This document shows, in pieces, positions 52,530 through 60,129 of a stretch of 64,000 nucleotides of DNA. Source of the DNA: Kaistia terrae. GTDB lineage: Bacteria > Pseudomonadota > Alphaproteobacteria > Rhizobiales > Kaistiaceae. The position numbers and the translations under genes were made by a program. The stretch lies in NCBI RefSeq assembly GCF_026344005.1, contig NZ_JAPKNH010000005.1, forward strand, positions 124,001 through 188,000, given 5' to 3'. How positions within the stretch are numbered: position 1 is the first letter of the stretch; the number at the start of each line of letters is the position of its first letter. The notes beneath the pieces are model-generated. The model had not been told where the DNA came from and ran no database searches. It was given only the letters and a program-made list of their open reading frames with translations.

Positions 52530-52645
52530 CGTCATCCTCGCGCAGCCGATTATCCATGCAGCGGAGTTTTCGGGCGGTGTTGGATGGTCCTTCGCAATTC
52601 CTCAGGAATCGGCTGAATGGGTCCTCGCCTGCGCGAGGATGACGC
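52530..52645. repeat. REP-like palindromic element
   Basis: Inverted arms GTCATCCTCGCGCAG (52531-52545) and CTGCGCGAGGATGAC (52629-52643) bracket about 83 bases. The second arm also forms its own small hairpin (TCCTCGC...GCGAGGA). Paired 'CCTCGCGC/GCGCGAGG' modules in intergenic DNA are typical of dispersed extragenic palindromes in alphaproteobacteria. No other copy was found in this window by eye. Confidence 0.5.
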
Positions 52646-52673
52646 CGCGCGGGTGGCTGCGGTTTCGCCAGAC

Positions 52674-53471
52674 TCAGCTCACCAGCAGCGCGTCGTCGTC
52701 GAGGGTCTGGCCGCCGCGGGCCTTGCGGAACATCTCGATCAGATCCTCGATCGTCAGGTTCTTGCGGTTGTCGCCGACCACGTCGAGGATGACCTTGCCG
52801 CCATGCAGCATGACCGTGCGCGTGCCGTAATCGAGCGCCTGGCGCATTGAATGCGTGACCATCAGCGTCGTCAGCTTGTGCTTCTCGACTAGCGACTGGG
52901 TCAGTTCCATCACGAACTCGGCCATGCCGGGATCGAGCGCCGCCGTATGCTCGTCGAGCAGCAGCACCTCGCTGCCGGCCAGCGTCGCCATCACCAGCGA
53001 CAGCGCCTGACGCTGGCCGCCGGAGAGCAGGTCCATCCGATCGTCCATCCGGTTCTCGAGGCCGAGCTTCAGTTCGGCGACGCGCGAGCGGAATTCGTCG
53101 CGACGATTGCCGCCTATGGCGAGGCCGAAGCCGCGACGGCTGCCGCGCGCGGCGGCGAGCGCCAGGTTTTCCTGGATCGTCAGCGCGCCGCAGCTGCCGG
53201 TCAGCGGGTCCTGGAAGACGCGTGCCACGTATTTCGCCCGCTCGGCGGTAGTGATGCGCGTGACATCGCGGCCACCAATGGAGACACGGCCGGAGGTCGG
53301 GATGACGTCGCCGGCCAGCACGCCGAGCATGGTCGACTTGCCGGCACCGTTCGAGCCGATGACGGTGACGAAAGACCCCGTCTCGATCGCGAGGTCGAGG
53401 CCGGAGAGCGCCTGCTTTTCGAGCGGCGTGCCGCGTCCGAAGACGACGGAGAGATTGGAAAGCTCGATCAT
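52674..53471 (-). CDS. ABC ATPase of a TrpXYZ-like importer
   Basis: A 265-residue single-domain ATPase. Walker A is GSNGAGKSTML, the signature LLSGGQRQALSLVMATL, Walker B VLLLDEHTAALDPGMAEFVM and the H-loop VTHSMRQALDYGTRTVML. DEHTAALDP instead of DEPTxxLDP, and MVTHSMRQAL, are characteristic of the ATPases paired with ABC_sub_bind receptors. The start overlaps the permease stop by four bases. It is the last gene of a three-gene minus-strand operon (receptor, permease, ATPase). Confidence 0.88.
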   Translation of the reverse strand: MIELSNLSVVFGRGTPLEKQALSGLDLAIETGSFVTVIGSNGAGKSTMLGVLAGDVIPTSGRVSIGGRDVTRITTAERAKYVARVFQDPLTGSCGALTIQENLALAAARGSRRGFGLAIGGNRRDEFRSRVAELKLGLENRMDDRMDLLSGGQRQALSLVMATLAGSEVLLLDEHTAALDPGMAEFVMELTQSLVEKHKLTTLMVTHSMRQALDYGTRTVMLHGGKVILDVVGDNRKNLTIEDLIEMFRKARGGQTLDDDALLVS

Positions 53472-54349
53472 GCCGATGCCCTCCCGCGACGTAGGCGGGG
53501 CAGGATGAGCGCACCTGCGACGAGGACGGCGGTGACGAGGTTCAGGTCCGAGGCCTTGAGGCCGAGGATGTCACTCGAAAGCGCCAGCTGGATGGCGATG
53601 CGGTAGAGCACCGAGCCGATGACGCAGCCGATCAGCGCCCAGATGATCAGGCGCGAATGGAACAGCGTCTCGCCGATGATGACGGCGGCGAGGCCGACGA
53701 CGATGGTGCCGACGCCCGAGGTCACGTCGGCGAAGCCGTTGGTCTGGGCGAAAAGCGAGCCGCCAAGCGCGACGAGCGCGTTGGAAAGCGCCATGCCGAG
53801 ATAGATGTGCAGGCTGGTCTTGACGCCCTGGGCCCGCGCCATGCGCGGATTGGCGCCGGTCGCCCGCATGGCGAGGCCGAGATCGCTGGCGAGGAAGCGC
53901 CAGACCAGGAATACCGCGATGACGACCAGCACGCCGACGAAGAGCGGCCGGACGTAGAATTCGGAAAGGCCGTGGCCGAAGAACGGCGACAGCATCGTGT
54001 CCTGGTTGATCAGGGCTACGTTCGGTTTGCCCATGACGCGCAGATTGACCGAGAACAGCGCGATCATCGTCAGGATCGAGGCGAGCAGGTTCAGGATGCG
54101 GAACTTGACGTTCAGTGTCGCGGTGACGAGGCCGGCGGCGGCACCCGCCGCCATGGCGACGGCGGTAGCGAGCCACGGGTTCCAGCCGGCGATGATCAGC
54201 ACGGCGGCAACCGCGGCGCCGAGCGGGAACGAGCCGTCGACGGTCAGATCCGGGAAGTCGAGGATGCGGAAGGCGAGATAGACGCCAAGCGCAACGAAGG
54301 AGAAGACGAGGCCGAGTTCAACCGCGCCGAGGAAGGCAATTTGGCTCAC
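53468..54349 (-). CDS. ABC permease of a TrpXYZ-like importer
   Basis: A 293-residue permease of the BPD_transp_2 family with eight or so hydrophobic segments. Elements are ELGLVFSFVALGVYLAFRIL, DFPDLTVDGSFPLGAAVAAV (characteristic of this subgroup), MRATGANPRMARAQGVKTSL (ATPase-contact loop) and VGLAAVIIGETLF. It overlaps the ATPase gene by four bases. A terminator-like hairpin separates it from the receptor gene. Confidence 0.88.
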   Translation of the reverse strand: MSQIAFLGAVELGLVFSFVALGVYLAFRILDFPDLTVDGSFPLGAAVAAVLIIAGWNPWLATAVAMAAGAAAGLVTATLNVKFRILNLLASILTMIALFSVNLRVMGKPNVALINQDTMLSPFFGHGLSEFYVRPLFVGVLVVIAVFLVWRFLASDLGLAMRATGANPRMARAQGVKTSLHIYLGMALSNALVALGGSLFAQTNGFADVTSGVGTIVVGLAAVIIGETLFHSRLIIWALIGCVIGSVLYRIAIQLALSSDILGLKASDLNLVTAVLVAGALILPRLRRGRASA

Positions 54350-54465
54350 GAAAGCGGCCTCTCCGATGAAGCCCGCCCTGTTCTTCGCGGGGCCGGGCTC
54401 TTGTTTGTCGTTTCCGGCAGACGTCCGGACGGCTGGCTTTTGCCGATCGTTCGTCTCGCCGTGAA

Positions 54466-54490
54466 GAAAGGCCCGGCTCTGGGCCGGGCC
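54466..54490 (-). terminator. Hairpin between receptor and permease genes
   Basis: On the minus strand GGCCCGGC / GCCGGGCC (8-bp stem, 5-base loop) is followed by TTTCTTC, nine bases after the receptor stop. Partial read-through would give more receptor than permease. Confidence 0.65.
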
Positions 54491-54499
54491 GTCCTTCGA

Positions 54500-55453
54500 T
54501 TACTTGATCACCTTGGTGGCGCGATCGACGACCGACTTCGGCAGCGTCAGGCCGATCTTCTCGGCGGCGGCCGGGTTGATCACCAGATCGGTGCCGGCGG
54601 CGACCTTGATGTCGATGTCGCCCGGCTTCTCGCCGTTCAGGATGCGGACGACGATGGCGCCGGTCTGCTTGCCGACGTCATAATAGTTGAAGCCGAGAGC
54701 CGCGACGGCGCCGCGCGAGACCGAGTCGGTATCGGCGGTGAAGAGCGGCAGCTTGCTCTCGATCGCCACCGTGACAGCCGATTCCAGCGCCGAAACGATG
54801 GTGTTGTCGGTCGGCACGTAGATGGCGTCGACGCGGCCGGCGAGCGCGCGGGCGGCGTTCTGGACTTCCGACGAGCGGGTCGCGGCAGACTCGACGACGG
54901 CGATGCCCTGCTCGGCGCCATACTTCTTCAGCAGTTCGACCAGCGTGACCGAATTGGTCTCGCCCGGGTTGAACAGCACGCCGATGGTCTTCACCGACGG
55001 GATGATTTCCTTGATCAGCGCGACGTGATCGGCAACCGGCGACAGGTCGGAGAGGCCGGTGACGTTGCCGCCCGGGGCCTGCAACTGCTTGACCAGCTGC
55101 GCGCCGACCGGGTCGGTGACAGCCGAGAATACGATCGGGATGTCGCGCGTGGCGGAGACCACGGCCTGCGCCGACGGCGTCGAGATCGGAACGATGATGT
55201 CCGGGCCGTTGCCGATGAACTGGCGGGCGATCTGCGCGGCGGTGCCGGGATTGCCCTGAGCGGATTCATAGTTGAACGTCAGGTTCTCGCCGACCTTGAA
55301 GCCGGCTTCGCCGAGCGCGTCCTTGACGCCGTCGCGGACGGCGTCAAGCGCCGGGTGCTCGACGATGGCCGTGACATCGACGGTCACGTCGCGCGCGAGG
55401 GCAGGCTGGACGAAGGCGAGGGATGCGATCGCGGCGGCAGTCAGGAATTTCAT
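54500..55453 (-). CDS. ABC_sub_bind periplasmic receptor (TrpX-like)
   Basis: A 317-residue protein of the ABC_sub_bind family (PF04392 by memory). The signal peptide is MKFLTAAAIASLAFVQPALA. The mature part has VDVTAIVEHPALDAVRDGVK, LTFNYESAQGNPGTAAQIAR, DIPIVFSAVTDPVGAQLV, TIGVLFNPGETNSV and a C-terminal TADTDSVSRGAVAALGFNYY. Characterised relatives bind tryptophan or tyrosine; the ligand here is not known. The start follows a GGGGGG site; a longer frame opens at 55525. It is the first gene of the importer operon. Confidence 0.88.
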   Translation of the reverse strand: MKFLTAAAIASLAFVQPALARDVTVDVTAIVEHPALDAVRDGVKDALGEAGFKVGENLTFNYESAQGNPGTAAQIARQFIGNGPDIIVPISTPSAQAVVSATRDIPIVFSAVTDPVGAQLVKQLQAPGGNVTGLSDLSPVADHVALIKEIIPSVKTIGVLFNPGETNSVTLVELLKKYGAEQGIAVVESAATRSSEVQNAARALAGRVDAIYVPTDNTIVSALESAVTVAIESKLPLFTADTDSVSRGAVAALGFNYYDVGKQTGAIVVRILNGEKPGDIDIKVAAGTDLVINPAAAEKIGLTLPKSVVDRATKVIK

Positions 55454-55888
55454 CAAGTGGCCCCCCTTGGTGGCTTTTTGTAATTTGTTTGTTCGGTCAA
55501 AAGGTGAAACCAGCCCCCGGCGCATAAGTCAACATTGATGCGGATTTCATGATTACGGCCGAATGAGATGCGCTGGCTTAGCGCGGCGCGTTTTGTCCAC
55601 CTGTCGCCGTGATGACGCCGACAATGATTGCTAGATGTGTCGGCATGGGCCGCGCCCGCCGAAAGCTTCAAGGGGAGCCCACCTGGTACGCGTGTTTTCG
55701 TCATGGCGCATTCCTCCTGGAGCCTGCCGCTTTAGCGCGTCACTTGCGACTCGCAGGCCAGCGCTCCCATAGGCGGAATGGCCGGTCAAGCGCATTGGCC
55801 GGCCCAGGTACGCTCCGTGCGAAGTCCTTTTCATTTCAAGAAGTTGGCAACGGTCTTCGGCTACCGAAAGCGACGCGCCTGTCGGCGA
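55454..55888. other. Intergenic gap upstream of the TrpX-like gene
   Basis: No gene is supported in these 435 bases between two minus-strand genes. The part nearest the receptor gene carries a possible promoter listed separately; the rest shows nothing I can interpret. Confidence 0.5.
55504..55532 (-). promoter_or_regulatory. Possible sigma-70-type promoter of the TrpXYZ-like operon
   Basis: On the minus strand TTGACT is followed after 17 bases by TTTCAC, about 50 bases upstream of the receptor ATG. The -35 is good and the -10 weak, so confidence is low. Confidence 0.3.
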
Positions 55889-56563
55889 TCAGCGCATGCT
55901 TTCGATCAGGTCCTCGGCGTCGGCGTCGGCGTGGCGGTTGGCAAGCTGGAAGGCGGCTTCCGCGTCGCCATTGCAGATCGCGTTCACCAGCGGCTCGTGC
56001 AACTCGATGATGTCGAGCGGGTTCTGATAAAACTTGTCGGTCAGCCGCAGGAACATCCGCGTCTGCCCTTCCAGCCGGTTGTAGACCTCCATCAGCCGGC
56101 GATGGCCGGAGATCTCGATCACCGTGCGGTGGAAGTCAAAATCGAGCTCGGTCAGCCGCGCCCGGTTGCCGTTCTGCGCCGCCGTGCGCATCGCCTGCAG
56201 CAACGACTCCAGCGCCTTGCGGCCCTTGTCGTCGATCCGCTTGGCCGCCAGCCTCGCGCCGAGCGATTCCAGCGCGTCTCGCAGCATCGAGATCTCGTAG
56301 ATATCGGCCTTTTCGACCGTGATGACGAAATTGCCTCGACGTGGGCGATACTCGACCAGTCCCTCGGCCTGCAAGAATTTCAGCGCTGCGCGAATGGTTC
56401 CCTGGCTGACATTGAAGTGGGTTGCCAGCTCCAGTTCGATCAGGCGTGCGCCTGGAGCCAGTTCGCCATCCAGGATCGAGGTCCGAAGCGCGTCGCCAAT
56501 TTCTGACTCAAGGCTTGCATGCGTATCGCCGGATACGGGCTTCTTGGTCTGGCGGCCCATCAT
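55889..56563 (-). CDS. GntR-family (FCD) regulator of the aminotransferase/TRAP genes
   Basis: A 224-residue regulator. The winged helix reads LESEIGDALRTSILDGELAP, GARLIELELATHFNVSQGTI, RAALKFLQAEGLVEYRPRRG. The FCD domain follows: ISMLRDALESLGARLAAKRI, LDFDFHRTVIEISGHRRLME, IIELHEPLVNAICNGDAEAA. The Asp and His residues are in positions used for metal/ligand binding. A second ATG follows the first directly; AGGA lies nine bases upstream. It is divergent from the class-III aminotransferase. Three copies of a CAATAAnCGA motif occur in the control regions of this gene set and are the likely operators. Confidence 0.87.
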   Translation of the reverse strand: MMGRQTKKPVSGDTHASLESEIGDALRTSILDGELAPGARLIELELATHFNVSQGTIRAALKFLQAEGLVEYRPRRGNFVITVEKADIYEISMLRDALESLGARLAAKRIDDKGRKALESLLQAMRTAAQNGNRARLTELDFDFHRTVIEISGHRRLMEVYNRLEGQTRMFLRLTDKFYQNPLDIIELHEPLVNAICNGDAEAAFQLANRHADADAEDLIESMR

Positions 56564-56748
56564 CGGATTGTTCCTGCACGGCGCTGGTAAGGGAAGTCGC
56601 AAAGGCGGCGTCCGTCCATCGGTCGTCCCGTCACGCGCCCCGCTGCAGGGTTCATGCCCCGTCGCGCAGGCCTCGATCCGTACCTTGCCTTCATGCGCTC
56701 CAGCCAGTTCCCCGTGGATCGGTCTGCCTATCAGGCGTTGAAAAATAA

Positions 56749-56765
56749 CAATAAACGATATTTTG
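56749..56765 (+). promoter_or_regulatory. Operator-like motif copy 1 with TTGACC
   Basis: CAATAAACGATATTTTG runs into TTGACC (56763-56768). It matches copy 2 in 12 of the first 13 bases. It lies 186 bases upstream of the GntR start and so may serve autoregulation. Confidence 0.5.
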
Positions 56766-56878
56766 ACCACGACTAGGCCGGGCGTTCCTTCGTCCCGCAT
56801 CTTAAGCGCGATAGGTTGCTCAATCCGGGCCTGCCCACCGAACGGGCAACTTCCTGTCTTTCGGGCCTGGCATTTTAT

Positions 56879-56893
56879 CAATAATCGATATTG
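56879..56893 (+). promoter_or_regulatory. Operator-like motif copy 2 overlapping a -35 box
   Basis: CAATA-ATCGA-TATTG is an inverted repeat whose right arm overlaps TTGACA (56891-56896). A poor -10 (GATCTT) follows at 17 bases. A repressor bound here would block the aminotransferase promoter. The FadR/FCD GntR protein encoded next door is the obvious candidate. Confidence 0.55.
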
Positions 56894-57010
56894 ACACGGG
56901 TCCAAACTCGCTGGATCTTTCGCGCCGTCCGGAGCGCCGACTTGGGACAACAGACCAAGCCGTCCAAGACGCCGCCGCAAGATCGGCGCACGCCCCAGCA
57001 GGAGAGCCAG

Positions 57011-58330
57011 GTGTCGTCGATATTTTCCCGGGATTATGCATCCGAGCTCCCGACCGCCATTCGTGGCGAAGGCGTCTATCTCTACGATGCGGACGGCAAG
57101 GCCTATCTCGACGGCATGGGCAGCGCCGGCGTGGTCGGCATCGGCCATGGCCGCACCGAGATCTACCAGGCGCTGGCCGCGGCGGGCGACAAGGTCACCT
57201 TCGCCTATTCGGCCCAGTTCACCACGCCCTGGCAGGAAGAATTCGGCAAATCGATCCTCTCGGTCGCGCCGAAGGGGATCGAGTCCGTCTATTTCGTCTC
57301 CGGCGGCTCCGAGGCCAACGAGACGGCGCTGAAGCTGGCGCGGCAGTATCATCTCGAGCGCGGCGACACGCAGCGCCAGAAGATCATCTCGCGCTGGCAA
57401 AGCTATCACGGCGTCACCATCGCGACGCTGTCGCTGTCGGGCCGGACCAGCTGGCGCGCGCCCTACACGCCCTACATGCTGCCGGTGATCCACATCGCGC
57501 CGCCCTACGAATATCGCTGCGCCTATTGCAAGGACAAGGGCGGCTGCACGCTGGATTGCGCCGACGAACTGGAGCGCGCGATCAACCTCGAAGGCCCGGA
57601 AACCGTCTCCGCCTTCTTCGCCGAGACCATCGTCGGCACCACCGCTTCTGGCCTGGTTCCGCGTCCCGATTACTACAAGCGCATTCGCGAGATCTGCGAC
57701 CGCTACGGCATCCTGTTCGTTGCCGACGAAGTGCTGGCAGGCTATGGCCGCACCGGTCGGCCGTTCGCGATCCAGGACTGGGACGTCGTTCCCGACATGA
57801 TCACCTGCGGCAAGGCGATCGGCAGCGGTTACGCGCCACTCGGCGCCGTCCTGATCAACGACAAGATCACGAACTTCTTCCGCGATAGCCGCAAGCGCTT
57901 CGTGCACGGCTTCACCTATAGCGGCCACCCGACCTCCTGCTTCATCGGCCAGCAGGTGTTCGAGATCATGTCGAAGGAGGGGCTGTTCACCCGTGCCGGC
58001 GAGATCGGCAAATACCTGCATGCCCGCCTCGACGCCTTGCAGCAGCGTCATCCCTGCATTGGCGAGGTGCGCGGTCGCGGCCTTTATGGCGGCGTCGAAT
58101 TCGTTGCCGACCGGGCGACGCGGGCGCCGTTCCCGGCCGAGAAGAGTTTCACCTCGCGACTGGTTTCCGGCATGAAGGATCGCGGTGTCATCATCGGCGG
58201 TGGCGTGCCGGGCGCCAATTTCGGCCAAGGCGGCGACCACATCCAGATCACGCCGCCCTTCATCGTCAGCGAGGCCGAGATCGACATCCTGGTCGACGCG
58301 CTGGACGACACGATCGGCGAGATTGCCTGA
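57011..58330 (+). CDS. Class-III PLP-dependent aminotransferase
   Basis: A 439-residue fold-type I aminotransferase. Landmarks are YLYDADGKAYLDGMGSAGVV, YFVSGGSEANETALKLARQY, the PLP-phosphate/Asp region LFVADEVLAGYGRTGR (Asp binding the pyridine N), and the Schiff-base Lys in MITCGKAIGSGYAPLGAVLI. An insertion RCAYCKDKGGCTLDCADELE with four cysteines is seen in pyruvate-type omega-aminotransferases. I chose GTG behind AGGAGAG; the upstream frame is unlike the family. Such enzymes transfer amino groups from omega- or beta-amino acids or amines to pyruvate or 2-oxoglutarate. The TRAP importer downstream probably brings in the amino donor or a linked acid. Confidence 0.87.
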   Translation: MSSIFSRDYASELPTAIRGEGVYLYDADGKAYLDGMGSAGVVGIGHGRTEIYQALAAAGDKVTFAYSAQFTTPWQEEFGKSILSVAPKGIESVYFVSGGSEANETALKLARQYHLERGDTQRQKIISRWQSYHGVTIATLSLSGRTSWRAPYTPYMLPVIHIAPPYEYRCAYCKDKGGCTLDCADELERAINLEGPETVSAFFAETIVGTTASGLVPRPDYYKRIREICDRYGILFVADEVLAGYGRTGRPFAIQDWDVVPDMITCGKAIGSGYAPLGAVLINDKITNFFRDSRKRFVHGFTYSGHPTSCFIGQQVFEIMSKEGLFTRAGEIGKYLHARLDALQQRHPCIGEVRGRGLYGGVEFVADRATRAPFPAEKSFTSRLVSGMKDRGVIIGGGVPGANFGQGGDHIQITPPFIVSEAEIDILVDALDDTIGEIA

Positions 58331-58442
58331 CCGGAGCGGGCGGTTTCCGATCGCGCGGAGCCGGAAGCGTCGTTCTCGATGGCAGATGGGATTGCCCGGT
58401 TAATGGGCAAGGGACTGCCGAGGAGACGGACTTGCAGACTAT

Positions 58443-58458
58443 CAATAATCGAGTATCG
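58443..58458 (+). promoter_or_regulatory. Operator-like motif copy 3 upstream of the TRAP genes
   Basis: CAATAATCGAGTATCG shares CAATAATCGA with copy 2 and has a one-base insertion before TAT. It lies 122 bases before the DctP-like start, so the TRAP genes probably have their own promoter under the same regulator. Confidence 0.5.
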
Positions 58459-58564
58459 TTTTCCTGGCCTGACGACAGGAACCGGCGCTGGATCGGACGA
58501 GCAGGCCGGTGCGTGCGCGAATGCGGCGTGGCGGAAAAAGAAAAACCACTGAGGGGAATACAGC

Positions 58565-59521
58565 ATGTTGAAGAGACTTCTGGCTGCCGTCTGTGTCGCA
58601 GCGATCACCACCGTCTCGGCCCAGGCCGGCGTCACCATCCGCATCGGCGGCGCGGGCTCCGACGACAGCCCGGACACGAAGGCCATGCAGGTCTTCAAGG
58701 AGAAGATCGAGGCCGATCTCGGCAGCGACGTTGCGATCGAGCTGTTCCCGGGTTCGCATCTCGGCACCGTCGACGAGATGGTCGAGCAGGTGAAGGGCGG
58801 CGTGCTCGAATGCATGTATGAGAGCGTCGGCGATCTTGGCTCGTTCCATCCGGCGGCGAATGCCGAAGGCGTCGCCTATCTCTACCGCGACGAAGACCAC
58901 TTCTTCCGCATCTGGCGCGGTCCTGTCGGCCAGGAGATCATCGAGTCGATCGCCAAGGACGCCGGGTTCCGCGTCATCGGACCGGCCTATCATGGCTTCC
59001 GCCAGTTTCTGGTGACCAAGCCGGCCGACAGCCTCGACGATTTGCAGGGCCGCAAGATCCGCGCCCCCGGCATCCCGGCCTATATCGAGTCGATCCGCGC
59101 GCTCGGCGCCAATCCGGCCACCGTTCCGTTCGAGGAAGTCTATACGGCCATCCAGCAGGGCGTCGTCGACGGTGTCGAGCAGCCGCTGGTCGCGATCAAG
59201 GACAAGCGCTTCTACGAAGTCGCCAAGCATCTCGTCATGACCAACCACATGGCCGAGACGATGGGCTTCATGTGCGGCGAGGAATGGTACCAGGCGCAGG
59301 ACGAGCGCACGCGCACGGCCTTCACGAAGGCCGCCGAGGCCAGCGCCGACTGGTATCGCGACTACACCAACAAGTCGCAGGCCGACGTGCTGGCTTCGCT
59401 GGTCGCCGATGGCGTCATTGTCCACAAGCCCGACCTGGCGCCGTTCATGGCCAAGGCCGCCACGGCGACCTATGACCCGGCCCTGCAGCCGATCATCGCC
59501 AAGATCCGCGCAGTCCAGTAA
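58565..59521 (+). CDS. dctP: TRAP transporter periplasmic receptor (DctP-like)
   Basis: A 318-residue extracytoplasmic receptor. The signal peptide is LKRLLAAVCVAAITTVSAQA. The DctP landmarks are RIGGAGSDDSPDTKAMQVFK, LFPGSHLGTVDEMVEQVKGG, GRKIRAPGIPAYIESIRALG (with the conserved carboxylate-binding Arg) and EEVYTAIQQGVVDGVEQPLV. It delivers carboxylate-bearing ligands to the two membrane subunits that follow. Context suggests an amino or keto acid related to the aminotransferase reaction. Confidence 0.9.
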   Translation: MLKRLLAAVCVAAITTVSAQAGVTIRIGGAGSDDSPDTKAMQVFKEKIEADLGSDVAIELFPGSHLGTVDEMVEQVKGGVLECMYESVGDLGSFHPAANAEGVAYLYRDEDHFFRIWRGPVGQEIIESIAKDAGFRVIGPAYHGFRQFLVTKPADSLDDLQGRKIRAPGIPAYIESIRALGANPATVPFEEVYTAIQQGVVDGVEQPLVAIKDKRFYEVAKHLVMTNHMAETMGFMCGEEWYQAQDERTRTAFTKAAEASADWYRDYTNKSQADVLASLVADGVIVHKPDLAPFMAKAATATYDPALQPIIAKIRAVQ

Positions 59522-59527
59522 CACCCG

Positions 59528-59561
59528 GCCCGCCGCGCTCGCGTGGCGGGCTCTTCTTTCC
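59528..59561 (+). terminator. Hairpin between dctP- and dctQ-like genes
   Basis: The stem GCCCGCC / GGCGGGC, extended by inner pairs, is followed by TCTTCTTTCC. It lies seven bases after the receptor stop and probably limits expression of the membrane subunits. Confidence 0.6.
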
Positions 59562-59574
59562 TCTGGGGGTATCG

Positions 59575-60129
59575 ATGACGCGCATCCTCGTCCAGACCGG
59601 CAATCTGTTGCGCCGGTTGCTCACTTTTCTGGTCGGGGCGATGCTGCTCGCGATCGTCCTTCTCGTCTGTGTGCAGGTCTTCTCACGCTATTTCATCGGC
59701 GCAGCAACGCCGGGCATGGCGGAAATCTGCCGGCTGCTATTCATCTGGCTGACCTTCCTCGGCTCGGCCCTGTTGATCAGCCGGCGCGAGTTGATCGTCA
59801 TCGACTTCCTGCATGACCGGCTGAATGCCGATCTGTTCAAGCGGCTCGGAATCGTCATCGACCTCGCCACCGCCGTCTTCCTCGTCATGCTGATCATCTA
59901 TGCGCGCCATCTGATGATCGTCGTCGGCCAGAAGATCGCGCCGGCGACCGGGCTGCCCTTTGCTTGGTTCTATGGCTCAATCGTCGCCTTTGCCGGGCTC
60001 GGCCTGTTCTTCATCATCGAGCGCATCCTGACGCCGCGCGCCTCGGCAGAACGCGAGGCCGCGTTCCGGGCACAGGCCGATGCCGCCACTGCCGGCCACG
60101 CCGTCTCGACCGAAAGCACCGCATCATGA
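59575..60129 (+). CDS. dctQ: TRAP transporter small membrane subunit (DctQ-like)
   Basis: A 184-residue protein with four TM segments. It includes LTFLVGAMLLAIVLLVCVQV, FSRYFIGAATPGMAEICRLL, FIWLTFLGSALLISRRELIV (a DctQ hallmark) and the last helix FYGSIVAFAGLGLFFIIERI. It pairs with the large subunit whose gene overlaps by four bases. Confidence 0.88.
   Translation: MTRILVQTGNLLRRLLTFLVGAMLLAIVLLVCVQVFSRYFIGAATPGMAEICRLLFIWLTFLGSALLISRRELIVIDFLHDRLNADLFKRLGIVIDLATAVFLVMLIIYARHLMIVVGQKIAPATGLPFAWFYGSIVAFAGLGLFFIIERILTPRASAEREAAFRAQADAATAGHAVSTESTAS

Larger units (their letters stand above)
56564..57010. other. Divergent control region of the GntR and aminotransferase genes
   Basis: These 447 bases contain no supported gene. 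They hold two of the three operator-like motifs, each followed directly by a TTGACA/TTGACC box, and the AGGAGAG ribosome-binding site of the aminotransferase. Confidence 0.6.

Noticed and set aside
53657-55483. A 608-codon plus-strand open frame rich in Asp, Arg, Gly and Val
   Set aside because: It is antisense to the TrpX/TrpY-like genes, with no domain and no ribosome-binding site.
55889-58240. A 783-codon open frame on the minus strand, ending with the GntR regulator
   Set aside because: Only the last 224 residues look like a protein. The rest is antisense to the aminotransferase gene and has shadow-type composition.
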